DNA from: Verrucomicrobium sp. BvORR106
GTDB lineage: Bacteria; Verrucomicrobiota; Verrucomicrobiia; Verrucomicrobiales; Verrucomicrobiaceae
Assembly (NCBI RefSeq): GCF_000739655.1
Contig: NZ_BATR01000146.1
Coordinates: 1 to 64,000 of the forward strand
DNA length: 64,000 nucleotides
Direction: 5' to 3'
Shown: positions 1-8,019 of the stretch, in pieces
How positions within the stretch are numbered: position 1 is the first letter of the stretch
Layout of the letters: the number at the start of each line of letters is the position of its first letter
The notes under the pieces: model-generated
Seen by the model: only the letters and a program-made list of their open reading frames with translations
Databases searched by the model: none
What the model was told of the DNA's origin: nothing
Translations under genes and position numbers: made by a program

Positions 1-71
1 AAAGCTCTGCACTACCTTCAACATCTCCCCTGCTCAACCGTCTCAGGTTCGAGCCCATCACAAGATCCACC

Positions 72-224
72 AAAGCGGCGTCGAGCCGCACGCACTCCAA
101 GGCGCTTCGCGACGTTGCAGGCGCTGGGAACAAGGAACGCCCATCGACTCCTGTCCATCTCACCGCGTTGGCTCATCCAACCACACGCCAGTGTCTTGGA
201 GTGCGTGCGGCTCGACGCCGCTTT
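72..224. repeat. 153-bp element with perfect 30-bp inverted arms
   Basis: Bases 72-101 are the exact reverse complement of bases 195-224. The 93 bases between them show no coding sense. A transcript through this would fold into a long hairpin. The same architecture, with different sequence, recurs at 42982-43138 and 58635-58808. No transposase gene is next to it. The flanks (1-71 and 225-319) show nothing I can assign. Confidence 0.8.
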
Positions 225-319
225 CGCCCGCCGCAACAACCTCCTCCCTCCTAAAAACATCCGCCAGCCGGTAAAGGAGGCGGAGTCTCCGGCCCCGGAC
301 GTCTCCCCAACCCACCCAC

Positions 320-350
320 AAAAAAACGGGAGACGATCTCCGTCTCCCGT
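320..350 (-). terminator. Rho-independent terminator of nrdA
   Basis: On the minus strand a 9-bp stem (ACGGGAGAC/GTCTCCCGT) with a 7-base loop is followed by a run of T (plus-strand A run 320-326). It lies about 70 bases past the nrdA stop and reads in the right direction. Bases 350-420 between it and the gene are low-complexity 'gtcttgcgtcttgtgtctt' repeats, a motif seen again near 7945, 60330 and 61965. Confidence 0.85.
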
Positions 351-422
351 CTCAGTTTCAAGTCTTGCGTCTTGCGTCTTGTGTCTTCCAGTCTTGCGTC
401 TGGCCACTGGCCGCTTCGCGGC

Positions 423-3400
423 CTACTGGCACATCTCGCAATCCTCACCCGCCTGCGCCTTCCGACGGGCCTCGGCGAGGAACTGCTTGTACTCATCCGC
501 ATCCACCTTGGCCTTGTCGGCTGCCGCAGCGGCCGTCTGGGCGACCACGCCGCGGATGTCCGTCTGCACCTGGGTGGTGGAGCCCTCGATGGAGCTCGCG
601 CCCTTCGTGCGGAGATAATAGGTGGTCTTCAGCCCCTTGCGCCAGGCGGCGCGGTACATGTGGCTCAGGGTCCGCATGTCCGTGTCCGGGCACCAGAGGT
701 TCACTGACTGGCTTTGGTCGATCCACTTCTGGCGACGGGCGGCTGCATCCAGCACATAGGCCCAGTCCACGCTGAACGCCGTGGCATACTTGCGCTTCAG
801 ATCCGCGGGAATCTCGTCCATGGCGGCCAGTTCACCGTCGAAATACTTCAGGCGTTCCGCCACCTCATTGGTCCAGAGGTCGCGCTTCTTCAGATCCTTC
901 ACCAGGTACGGGTTCAGCACCACATAGTTGCCACCCAGGTTGCTCTTCGTGAAGTTGTTCGTGAAGAGCGGCTCGATGCACGGGCTGCTGCCCATGATGT
1001 TGGAGATGGTCGCCGTGGGGGCGATCGCCAGGACGTTGCTGTTGCGCATGCCCTGCTTCGCGATCTTCTCCCGCACCGGGGTCCAGTCCATCTTGCCTCC
1101 TCGAACCACTTCCACCGGCTCGCCGCGCTCTTTCTCGAGCAGGTCCACCGTGTCCTGCGGAAGCAGGCCGCGGGACCACTTGCTGCCCTGGTAGGTGGAG
1201 TACTTGCCCAGCTCCGCAGCGAGATCGCTGCTGGCCTCATAGGCGTAGTAGGAGACGGCTTCCATGACCTCGTCGTTGAAGTCCACAGCCTCCTTGGACG
1301 CAAAGGGCAGCCCCTTGCGATAGAGCGCGTACTGCAGGCCCATCACGCCCAGACCGATCGGGCGATGGCGGGTGTTCGCCGTCTTCGCCGCATCCGTCGG
1401 GTAGAAGTTGATGTCGATGACGTTGTCCAGCGCCCGCACCGCCATGCGCACAGTCTCGCGCAGCTTGGTGTGATCAATGTTGCCCGCCTCATCGAGGTGG
1501 TTTTCCAGGATCACAGAGCCCAGGTTGCAGACAGCCGTCTCATCCTTGCTCGTGTTCAGCGTGATCTCCGTGCAGAGGTTGCTGCTGTGGATGACGCCGG
1601 CATGGTCCTGCGGGCTGCGCACGTTGCACGGATCCTTGAAGGTGATCCAGGGGTGCCCGGTCTCAAAGATCGCCTTGAGCATGGACTTCCAGAGATCGAT
1701 CGCCGGGATCTGCTTGCCCAGCACCTTGCCTTCAGCGGCCAGTGCCTCGTACTCCAGGTAGCGTTTCTCAAACGCCTGGCCATAGAGCTCGTGAAGATCC
1801 GGCGTCTCGTTGGCGCGGAAGAGCGTCCAGTGAGCGCGCGCCTCCATGCGTTTCATGAAAAGATCAGGCACCCAGTTGGCCGTGTTCATGTCATGCGTGC
1901 GGCGGCGCTCGTCGCCCACGTTCTTGCGGAGGTCGAGGAAATCGACGATGTCGTTGTGCCAGGTCTCGAGGTACGCACAGCCGGAGCCGCGGCGCTTCCC
2001 GCCCTGGTTCACCGCCACGAGCTGGTCATTGTGCAGCTTCAGGAAGGGAATCACACCCTGGCTCTCGCCGTTGGTGCCCTTGATGTAGCTACCCGTGCCA
2101 CGCACGGCCGTCCAGGAGCCACCCAGACCGCCCGCCCACTTGCTGAGGAAGGCGTTCTCCGCGATGCCGCGGATCATGATGGACTCAATGTTGTCATCCA
2201 CCTTGTACAGGTAGCAGGAGGAGAGCTGGGAGTGCAGCGTGCCGCTGTTGAAGAGCGTCGGCGTGCTGGAGCAGAAGCGGCGGCTCTTGTACATGCGGTA
2301 CAGGGCGATCACCTTCTCCGTGGGATCTTCATCCCGCACGAAGAGGCCCATGGCCACACGCATCCAGAAGAGCTGCGGCGTCTCCAGACGCTTCGCGGGC
2401 TTCGTCTTCTTGTCGATGATCAGGTATCGGTCATACAGGGTGTGGATGCCCAGGTAGTCGAAGTCCATGTCCGCAGCGGGGTCCAGCGCATCGGCCAGCT
2501 TGTCCAGATCGAAGTCCAGCAGTTTGGCGTTGATGCGGTCGATCTCCACCCCGCGCTGCAGATTGCGGCGGAAGGCCCGGCGGTGGAAGGCCTGCAGGGA
2601 GCCGATGCCATCGCGCACGATGTCCCAGCCCAGCACTTCTTCATAAATGTAGCTCAGCAGGATGCGCGCGGCGAAGCGGGCAAAGTCCGCATCCCTGGCC
2701 ATGAGGGCCTTGGCGTTCAGGATGATGGTCTGCTTCAGGTGATCCAGCGAGATGTCCGTGGCCAGAGAGCGGCGCAGGGAGGATTCGATCTCTGCACGAT
2801 TGATGCAGAGGTCCAGTCCCATCATGGCAAAGTCGATGCGCCGCTGCAGATCCAGGCCATCCCAGAGGATGGTTTCCTTGTCCGAGATGCGCACCATGAT
2901 CATCTCCTGCTGGCCGTCATCCACCGGCAGTTCCGGTGCGGAAATGTCAGCCGCCGACTTGGCATCCCGTTCCCGGGAGTCCGCGCGCAGCGCACGGTAG
3001 AGCATGTAGGCCTTGGCTGCCTTGAAGTGGCCCTGCCGCATGAGCTGCTCTTCCACCAGGTCCTGCACCTGCTCGATGTGGATGAACTGCTTGGCTTCCT
3101 CGATCATCTGCTGCGTGAGCGCCTCCGCCACCGCCTTGGCATGCGTGGTGCCCATCTCCACGGACACAAACGCCTTGCTCACGGCCAGCTCGATCTTGTT
3201 GGGGTTCCACGAAACCACCTGCCCGTTGCGGCGGATGATCTTCGTGGGGACCAGCAGGCCCACCGGGGCGTTGGCTTCCGTGTCGGACATGCTTTCGAGA
3301 CGCTGACGGCGGGCAATGACGCTGCGTGCCACATCGTGCGCGTTCTGCTTCACCAGCACGTGCTCGATGGCATGGTAGATCTCCTGCGCCGTGAGCGACA

Positions 3401-3752
3401 GGAGCTCATCCCCCACCTTCTCTGCATTACGCTTGGCACGCTCGTGCAGTTCCTGCGCCACCTGCAGACTGAAAGCCTTCACCCGCTTCTGGTTGGCCGG
3501 GGTGAAGATGTCGGTCTCCTCCTGATTGCGGGAGAGGAGCAGATCCGTCAGGGCCCCACCGATCGTCTCTGCGATTTCCGCCAGGTCAAAGTCACGATGC
3601 TCGCCCCGCACCCGCACCTTCAGAGTCGCCGCGCCGTTCGCGTTTTCGCCAAGGGCCACATTTCGCCAGTCGAAACTGGGCTTTTCGCTCTTCGACTTGG
3701 TGGCAAGTCGTTTCAACTCTAGGTCTTCCTGGAAATGGTGGGTCGAGATCAT
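423..3752 (-). CDS. nrdA: Ribonucleoside-diphosphate reductase, alpha (catalytic) subunit, class I
   Basis: Reduces ribonucleoside diphosphates to deoxyribonucleotides in the cytoplasm, using a radical supplied by NrdB. The 1109-residue product is long for the family because the N-terminus carries a recognisable ATP-cone (about residues 167-260, starting VPTKIIRRNGQVVSW) preceded by a second, more degenerate ATP-cone-like stretch (about 40-150). Active-site elements are present: the SSCYL cysteine near residue 512, NLCTEITLN near 725, AVCNLGS near 739, the radical-transfer tyrosine pair in KTTYYLRT near 1045, and the C-terminal redox pair CEMC at the very end. nrdB lies 253 bases upstream on the same strand, so the two are probably co-transcribed. 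Two ATP-cones suggest dATP/ATP control of overall activity. Confidence 0.96.
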   Translation of the reverse strand: MISTHHFQEDLELKRLATKSKSEKPSFDWRNVALGENANGAATLKVRVRGEHRDFDLAEIAETIGGALTDLLLSRNQEETDIFTPANQKRVKAFSLQVAQELHERAKRNAEKVGDELLSLTAQEIYHAIEHVLVKQNAHDVARSVIARRQRLESMSDTEANAPVGLLVPTKIIRRNGQVVSWNPNKIELAVSKAFVSVEMGTTHAKAVAEALTQQMIEEAKQFIHIEQVQDLVEEQLMRQGHFKAAKAYMLYRALRADSRERDAKSAADISAPELPVDDGQQEMIMVRISDKETILWDGLDLQRRIDFAMMGLDLCINRAEIESSLRRSLATDISLDHLKQTIILNAKALMARDADFARFAARILLSYIYEEVLGWDIVRDGIGSLQAFHRRAFRRNLQRGVEIDRINAKLLDFDLDKLADALDPAADMDFDYLGIHTLYDRYLIIDKKTKPAKRLETPQLFWMRVAMGLFVRDEDPTEKVIALYRMYKSRRFCSSTPTLFNSGTLHSQLSSCYLYKVDDNIESIMIRGIAENAFLSKWAGGLGGSWTAVRGTGSYIKGTNGESQGVIPFLKLHNDQLVAVNQGGKRRGSGCAYLETWHNDIVDFLDLRKNVGDERRRTHDMNTANWVPDLFMKRMEARAHWTLFRANETPDLHELYGQAFEKRYLEYEALAAEGKVLGKQIPAIDLWKSMLKAIFETGHPWITFKDPCNVRSPQDHAGVIHSSNLCTEITLNTSKDETAVCNLGSVILENHLDEAGNIDHTKLRETVRMAVRALDNVIDINFYPTDAAKTANTRHRPIGLGVMGLQYALYRKGLPFASKEAVDFNDEVMEAVSYYAYEASSDLAAELGKYSTYQGSKWSRGLLPQDTVDLLEKERGEPVEVVRGGKMDWTPVREKIAKQGMRNSNVLAIAPTATISNIMGSSPCIEPLFTNNFTKSNLGGNYVVLNPYLVKDLKKRDLWTNEVAERLKYFDGELAAMDEIPADLKRKYATAFSVDWAYVLDAAARRQKWIDQSQSVNLWCPDTDMRTLSHMYRAAWRKGLKTTYYLRTKGASSIEGSTTQVQTDIRGVVAQTAAAAADKAKVDADEYKQFLAEARRKAQAGEDCEMCQ

Positions 3753-3958
3753 GTTGAGCCTTAGGTTGAGGATGGATCGCTGAAGGGGGGCTTTTTGGGA
3801 GTCTGATGCGTTGTGGGGGCCGGAAAAGGGGCGCGAAGTCTAGCGGGGGTCGGGAGCGGCGCAAGCCGGACTCGATCTTTCGTTCGCGCCTCTAGTAGTA
3901 GTACGGGGGGCCGCGCCGAAGGGGGACGGGCGCAGCGCAGCAGGTGGTGGTGGGAGGA

Positions 3959-3976
3959 AGCCCCGGAGCCGGGGCT
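3959..3976. other. GC-rich hairpin between nrdB and nrdA
   Basis: AGCCCCGG and CCGGGGCT are separated by 2 bases and form a strong hairpin 29 bases past the nrdB stop, without a T-run. It could stabilise the nrdB end of a shared transcript or act as a weak attenuator; this is inference. Nothing else stands out between 3753 and 4005. Confidence 0.4.
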
Positions 3977-4005
3977 AAAGAGATGAAATTGGAGTCGTTG
4001 TCGTC

Positions 4006-5091
4006 TTAGAGGTCGTCGTCGGATCCCGTGTGCAGGGAGGAAGCCTTCTGGTAGTCCGTCACGGTGCCCTCAAAGAAGTTCTGCTCCTTGCGGATGTCCT
4101 GCATCTCCGCCAGCCAGGGCAGCGGATTCACGATGCCCGGGGTGAGCGCCGGCAGCCCCACGCTCGCCAGACGGCGATCCGCGATGAAGTCGATGTACAG
4201 CTCAAACTCCCCAGCCGTCAGGCCCACGGCGGCCACAGGGAGGCAGTCGCGGATGAATTCCTTCTCCAGCGCCACGGCCTCCTTCATCAGCTCGACCAGC
4301 TCCTCACGGAACTCTGGCGTCCAGATCTCTGGATTCTCGTCAATGAGGTCCATGAACAGGTTCCGGAAGACCTTGATGTGGTTGCTCTCGTCCCGCAGGG
4401 TGTAGCGGAACATGGTGCCGATCCCCGGGAACTTGCCCTGACGGTAAAGGCTCAGGATCATGCCAAAGAGCCCGTAGAACTGGGTCCCCTCCATGCACTG
4501 GCCAAAGACAAAGATGTTCTTCGCCAGGAGACGCTTGTTCTCGATCTGCGTCAGATCCAGGTCGCGACGCAGCGCATTGGAGGAGCGCGTCACGAACGCG
4601 TTCTTCTTCACGATCGTCGGGATGTCCTCAAACATCGCCTCGCACTCATGCGGGTTGATCCCCAGGGAGGAGATCATATATAGCAGGGAATCCGCGTGGA
4701 TGTTCTCCTCATGGGCGTGGCGACCCAGCACCAGCTTCAGCTCCGGGGCGGTCACCAGTTCCCGCACCACGTGCTGGATGTTGTCCCCCACGATGCCTTC
4801 TGCGGCGGAAAAGTAGCCGATGCCCATCATGATGATCCAGCGCTCCACCTCTGCCACCTGGTCCACAGAGCGCCACTGCTCCACGTCCTTCTGCATCTGG
4901 ATGTCCTCCGGCTCCCAGTGGTTCGCCTTCATGACCCGGTACAGGTCATAGGCCCACTGGTACTTAAGGGGGAGGAGATTGAACGTCATGGTCTGACGCC
5001 CATTGATGACGCGCTTCGCATGAAAGGCGGCCTCAGCTTTGTCCTGATCCAAGACGAAGGTGCGGTTGCCAATTTGAAATGTTTTTTCCAT
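4006..5091 (-). CDS. nrdB: Ribonucleotide reductase beta (radical) subunit, class Ic-like
   Basis: Dimetal radical-generating partner of NrdA. I start it at 5091 (MEKTFQIGN, 361 aa), the usual position for the family; an upstream in-frame ATG at 5307 would add an implausible extension across the NrdR-like site. Numbering from this start, metal ligands fit E98 (YFSAAEG), E129 and H132 (HEENIH), with the later pair in QCMEGTQF and RDESNH. Two features match the Chlamydia class Ic type: the first ligand is Glu not Asp, and the position four residues after H132, where class Ia enzymes have the radical Tyr, is Leu136. The 31-residue spacing from the first to second ligand is the same as in Chlamydia R2. 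I infer a Mn/Fe, tyrosyl-radical-free cofactor. Confidence 0.93.
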   Translation of the reverse strand: MEKTFQIGNRTFVLDQDKAEAAFHAKRVINGRQTMTFNLLPLKYQWAYDLYRVMKANHWEPEDIQMQKDVEQWRSVDQVAEVERWIIMMGIGYFSAAEGIVGDNIQHVVRELVTAPELKLVLGRHAHEENIHADSLLYMISSLGINPHECEAMFEDIPTIVKKNAFVTRSSNALRRDLDLTQIENKRLLAKNIFVFGQCMEGTQFYGLFGMILSLYRQGKFPGIGTMFRYTLRDESNHIKVFRNLFMDLIDENPEIWTPEFREELVELMKEAVALEKEFIRDCLPVAAVGLTAGEFELYIDFIADRRLASVGLPALTPGIVNPLPWLAEMQDIRKEQNFFEGTVTDYQKASSLHTGSDDDL

Positions 5092-5181
5092 GTTGGGAGA
5101 CGGAAGGAGAGATCTGCTTGAGGGAGAGGGAGTTGAGCCAGAACCGAGCGTCGAGAGTCGTGTCGTGGGGCACAAGTAGAA

Positions 5182-5195
5182 CACAATATGTTGTG
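5182..5195. promoter_or_regulatory. NrdR-box-like palindrome upstream of nrdB
   Basis: CACAA-TATG-TTGTG is a perfect 5-bp inverted repeat inside ACACAATATGTTGTG, which resembles the NrdR box consensus. It sits about 90 bases upstream of the nrdB start. NrdR normally binds two boxes about three helical turns apart; I could not find a convincing second box, so the call is moderate. Confidence 0.5.
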
Positions 5196-5199
5196 CCGG

Positions 5200-5648
5200 T
5201 CCAGAGTTTTGGCCACTACAGGCGGGGCAAAAGCCGTCTTCCCTAGTATTTGGCCGGATCTGCGTACTTAAAAAAGTTTTCAAGTAAAAACCCCCATTCG
5301 TTTCCATCGAAATTTTTCAGTCCCGCTTCCAAAGTACCAACTTTTCCAAGCATCTCAGATTGAGCGAAATTATGGAAAACTAAGCTTTTGCGTTCGGAAA
5401 TTTGCTCTCCCCAGCGGCATTGTTCCTGCACCTGAGCGCGGATTTTTTGGTGCCCCAAAAGCGGTAGGTGGTAGCCCGAAAATCCTCGGACGCGCCCCGG
5501 AGCACCTCTGCTAGTCGGGTCCATCGACACAAATTCGGGGTCCCAAGGTGAAACCAACCACCTCAAACCAAACTTCGCCGTTGATCATCAACCGGTAGCG
5601 GATGCTTAACACGCCTCCAGTAGCGGAGATTAGTCGTCCAGCCCCGCC
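5200..5648. other. Intergenic stretch upstream of nrdB, no gene seen
   Basis: About 450 bases with no supported coding region; it must include the nrdAB promoter, but no good -35/-10 pair could be picked out. It is followed by the repeat block at 5650-5799. Bases 5800-6066 are low-complexity CAAACTTC-rich sequence and contain no gene I can support. Confidence 0.5.
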
Positions 5649-5649
5649 C

Positions 5650-5799
5650 CTACCCTCCCCGCTCCCCAGCGGGGCTAGGGCCCCCCCGCCTCCTTTAAGC
5701 TTCCCGGCAGGCGTCACTTAAGTGCAAGGTAGAAGAGCCGTCTCGGCTCTTGCCCCCGCTGGGAGATCTGGAGAACAAGAACCGAGACGGTTCTTCCAC
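5650..5799 (-). repeat. 71-bp double-hairpin repeat plus associated module
   Basis: Bases 5729-5799 form one 71-bp copy of the dispersed element: an outer inverted repeat whose two arms are each themselves palindromes (AAGAGCCG-tct-CGGCTCTT and AAGAACCG-aga-CGGTTCTT). On the minus strand it is followed by the companion module 'gacgcctgccgggaagcttaa' and a GC-rich tail back to about 5650. The same order, hairpin then cttgc then module, is found at 60004, 61806 and 62139, so the two parts travel together. Confidence 0.75.
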
Positions 5800-6066
5800 A
5801 ATCTTGACGTAAAGGCACAACTCCCAAACCACCTCGTAGCGCAGATTGGCAATCGGCACCGGCGCCCCCAAACCTCCAAAGCACGCCCAACCCCACCCAC
5901 CTCCCTCTTCAAATCTCAACTCTTCCGTCTTCCCGCCCCCGCGCAGCAACTCCCCTTCTGAAAACTGAAAACTTCAAACTTCAAACTCTCAGTTGCACTC
6001 CCCCTCCCCTCATGATAAACCTCTCCTCCCGACCCCAAAAAGGCACGGGAAATTAAGACCAAAAAC

Positions 6067-6157
6067 GGAAGGGTGGCTGAGCCCGGTTTAAGGCACACGA
6101 CTCGAAATCGTGCGTAGCCAAAAGCTACCGAGGGTTCGAATCCCTCCCCTTCCGCCA
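6067..6157 (+). tRNA. tRNA-Ser (anticodon CGA)
   Basis: Intact class II tRNA of 91 bases including an encoded CCA. The acceptor stem GGAAGGG pairs fully with CCCTTCC, followed by discriminator G and CCA (6155-6157). The anticodon loop CTCGAAA carries CGA at 6103-6105, there is a long variable arm (GTAGCCAAAAGCTAC), and the T-arm GAGGG-TTCGAAT-CCCTC is perfect. A degenerate copy lies at 18379-18469 in the same orientation. The antisense ORF starting MAEGEGFEPS over it is an artefact. Confidence 0.97.
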
Positions 6158-6194
6158 TGGTTCTTCAATCGCTTAACAGCAAGCCAGCAAGCCC

Positions 6195-7103
6195 TCACGG
6201 CGGAAGAAGCTGAGCCCTGGCGGCATCCATGTGAACCTGCTCACCGCTTTCTAGCGCGAACAAGGCATATCTAATTGGGGTCAACGAAAGGCGTTCTTTT
6301 GTATGATGCGCCATGCGGGGCCAGATTCTACCGCCTGCTGTTTCGTAGTGGTGAATGAGACCCTCCAAGCCTCCTTCACCAAACAGGAGCAGGTGGGAGG
6401 TGAAGTCGATCGAGGGATCACTTATTTCGGCCTCGGTCCAGTCGATCATCCCGGTGACCGCATCCTGGGAATTGACGAGCAGGTGGCCTGCATAAAGATC
6501 CCCATGAACAACCACCGTGAAGTCCGGCCATGAGGTGTCGTCGTTCAGCCAGTCTGCCCAGCGTTGTTTCAAGCCTGGATCAATGCCAAACGAACCGTTC
6601 ACCACCTCAATATCGCGGGCCACTTGCCTGCGTAGGTCGTCGGGGGACGAGTTCTTTAATCCGGCTTGGACGGCTTGCTCCGCAGGAATCTGATGCAACG
6701 CCGCCAACGCACTGCCAAGCGAAGCGACAAATCCATCCGTGTTCCGGTCGATATTCCAGATCACCTCACCAGAGGATGCTTCAATATGGATCGCTGTGGG
6801 ATCGTTTAGCCGGGGATAGGCCACGAGTTCGTCGGACACGATGCGCCAATCGGGAACGGCAAACGGCACTTGCCTTCTCAACAGCTCCAGAGTCCTTGAT
6901 TCGCGGTGGATTTTTTTGATAACATCTGCTCTCCGAGGTATTCTCAGCACCCAAGGCGTGCCGGAACGATCGGCGGTCGTCACGACACGAAAATCAAGAC
7001 CTAGCTCGTTGATGTCCAGATTGGCCGAGAGCTCAAGCCCGTGTCGCAGCGCCAAAGCAGAAACGAGATCGCGTTCAGAGGCAGAAGTTGGAGATAGGTT
7101 CAT
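6195..7103 (-). CDS. mph: Macrolide 2'-phosphotransferase, Mph(A)-like
   Basis: Predicted GTP-dependent kinase that phosphorylates the 2'-OH of 14/15-membered macrolides, inactivating them in the cytoplasm. The 302-aa product tracks Mph(A) along its length as I recall it: RHGLELSANLDINELGLDF, PWVLRIPRRADV, PFAVPDW, the catalytic loop VVHGDLYAGHLLV and the metal site GMIDWTEAEISDP, then AGGRIWPRMAHHTKERL. I chose ATG 7103 over 7121 because the promoter and operator (7123-7152) put the transcript start near 7117, so 7121 would lie outside the mRNA, and because 302 aa matches Mph(A). It begins just after tRNA-Ser and is divergent from its repressor at 7264. Resistance function is inferred, not shown. 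Confidence 0.9.
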   Translation of the reverse strand: MNLSPTSASERDLVSALALRHGLELSANLDINELGLDFRVVTTADRSGTPWVLRIPRRADVIKKIHRESRTLELLRRQVPFAVPDWRIVSDELVAYPRLNDPTAIHIEASSGEVIWNIDRNTDGFVASLGSALAALHQIPAEQAVQAGLKNSSPDDLRRQVARDIEVVNGSFGIDPGLKQRWADWLNDDTSWPDFTVVVHGDLYAGHLLVNSQDAVTGMIDWTEAEISDPSIDFTSHLLLFGEGGLEGLIHHYETAGGRIWPRMAHHTKERLSLTPIRYALFALESGEQVHMDAARAQLLPP

Positions 7104-7122
7104 ACAAAATTGGAGGCTCATT

Positions 7123-7152
7123 GAATATAACCGTCACGTCGGTTACATTCAA
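7123..7152 (-). promoter_or_regulatory. MphR-type operator overlapping the mph promoter
   Basis: GAATATAACCG (7123-7133) and CGGTTACATTC (7140-7150) form an 11-bp inverted repeat with one mismatch around a 6-base spacer. It closely resembles the published MphR(A) operator at mphA as I remember it. On the minus strand a sigma-70-like promoter lies within it: -35 TTGAAT (7147-7152), 17-base spacer, -10 TATATT (7124-7129). Repressor binding would cover the mph promoter; a macrolide inducer is expected to release it. Confidence 0.85.
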
Positions 7153-7263
7153 CTGGATTTCGAAATCGTGCCCTTCCCCGGTCTGCATCCTCCTGTATAT
7201 CCCTTAAACCTGCCAGGAATCGGATTCCCAGAATGCGCGAAACACCCCTTCAAAATATTCCCA

Positions 7264-7854
7264 ATGCCCCGGCCCAAACTGCATACTGACGAAGCCATTC
7301 TGGATGCGACGAGAGTCGTCTTAAAACGGCGGGGGCCATCTTCCTTAACGCTGAACGACGTCGCCAAGGAGGTGGGCATCTCTCGTGCTGCGCTGATCCA
7401 ACGCTTTGAAAACCGCGACACTTTGCTCCGGTGCGCCCTGGAACGCTCCGTGAAAGTGACGAAGGAGTTTTTCGAAAAACTACCCGTCATAACAGGGCCA
7501 CAAGGGCTGTGGATCTTCATCCAAGAACTATGCAAGATATTCGGCCCTGGCGACAGCTACGAGGTTCATCTTCAGATAGCCTGGCATGAGGCTCAAGATC
7601 CTCTCTTGAGAGAGTTGGCCCAGAGGCGCAATGCGTATGTGGAAGCGGAAATTCAGGCCCGATTCCCGAAGGGTCTTCCGGACGAATCCAAGGCGGCATC
7701 GCGCCTCCTGCAGGCGATGTTAGCCGGAGCCACCATGCAATGGCTGCTTAACCGTGAAGGGCGGCTTGACGCCTATGTGCTCGAAAGTTTACGCCAGACA
7801 CTTGTCCTGCTCTTTCCGAAGGAGATTTTCAGCCCCGGTCTGCCATCACATTGA
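7264..7854 (+). CDS. mphR: TetR-family repressor, MphR-like macrolide sensor
   Basis: Predicted DNA-binding repressor of the divergent mph gene, released by macrolide binding. The 196-aa protein starts MPRPKLHTDEAILDA, as MphR(A) starts MPRPKL, and the helix-turn-helix region (about residues 25-55, VAKEVGISRAALIQRFENR) is nearly that of MphR(A). The ligand-binding half shares GPQGLW and AGATMQW with it. The reading frame is open upstream of 7264, but the family start and the operator position argue for 7264. In the mphA-mrx-mphR operon of enterobacteria the genes run in one direction; here regulator and target are divergent and no mrx gene is present. Bases 7855-8019 downstream hold only 'gtcttgcgtcttcaagtc'-type low-complexity repeats. 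Confidence 0.9.
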   Translation: MPRPKLHTDEAILDATRVVLKRRGPSSLTLNDVAKEVGISRAALIQRFENRDTLLRCALERSVKVTKEFFEKLPVITGPQGLWIFIQELCKIFGPGDSYEVHLQIAWHEAQDPLLRELAQRRNAYVEAEIQARFPKGLPDESKAASRLLQAMLAGATMQWLLNREGRLDAYVLESLRQTLVLLFPKEIFSPGLPSH

Positions 7855-8019
7855 AGCTGGGCAGCTCCCAAGTGCAGGCCTGGGCCCCCCGTCTCCCTTG
7901 CTCTCCGCCATGTCTTCAAGGTAGAAGCCCACCCAGCGCCTCAGGTCTTGCGTCTTCAAGTCTTGTGTCGCCCCCACGTCTTCCGTTGCACCCCGCCTCC
8001 CCTCTTTTTATGATGTCGG

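Noticed and set aside
714-3722. 1002-codon plus-strand ORF opposite nrdA, and other long antisense ORFs opposite the PSD1 genes and the cassette A gene
   Set aside because: These are by-products of GC-rich codon use; the opposite strand encodes clear protein families.
5240-5255. Second NrdR box
   Set aside because: Poor match and 59 bp from the first site, not the usual three-turn spacing.
5916-6158. Minus-strand ORF starting MAEGEGFEPSVAFGYARF (and a similar one at 18066-18593)
   Set aside because: It is the antisense translation of tRNA-Ser and its decayed copy, a known annotation artefact.
6195-7121. mph start at 7121
   Set aside because: The promoter -10 (7124-7129) places transcription start downstream of this ATG, and Mph(A) alignment supports 7103.
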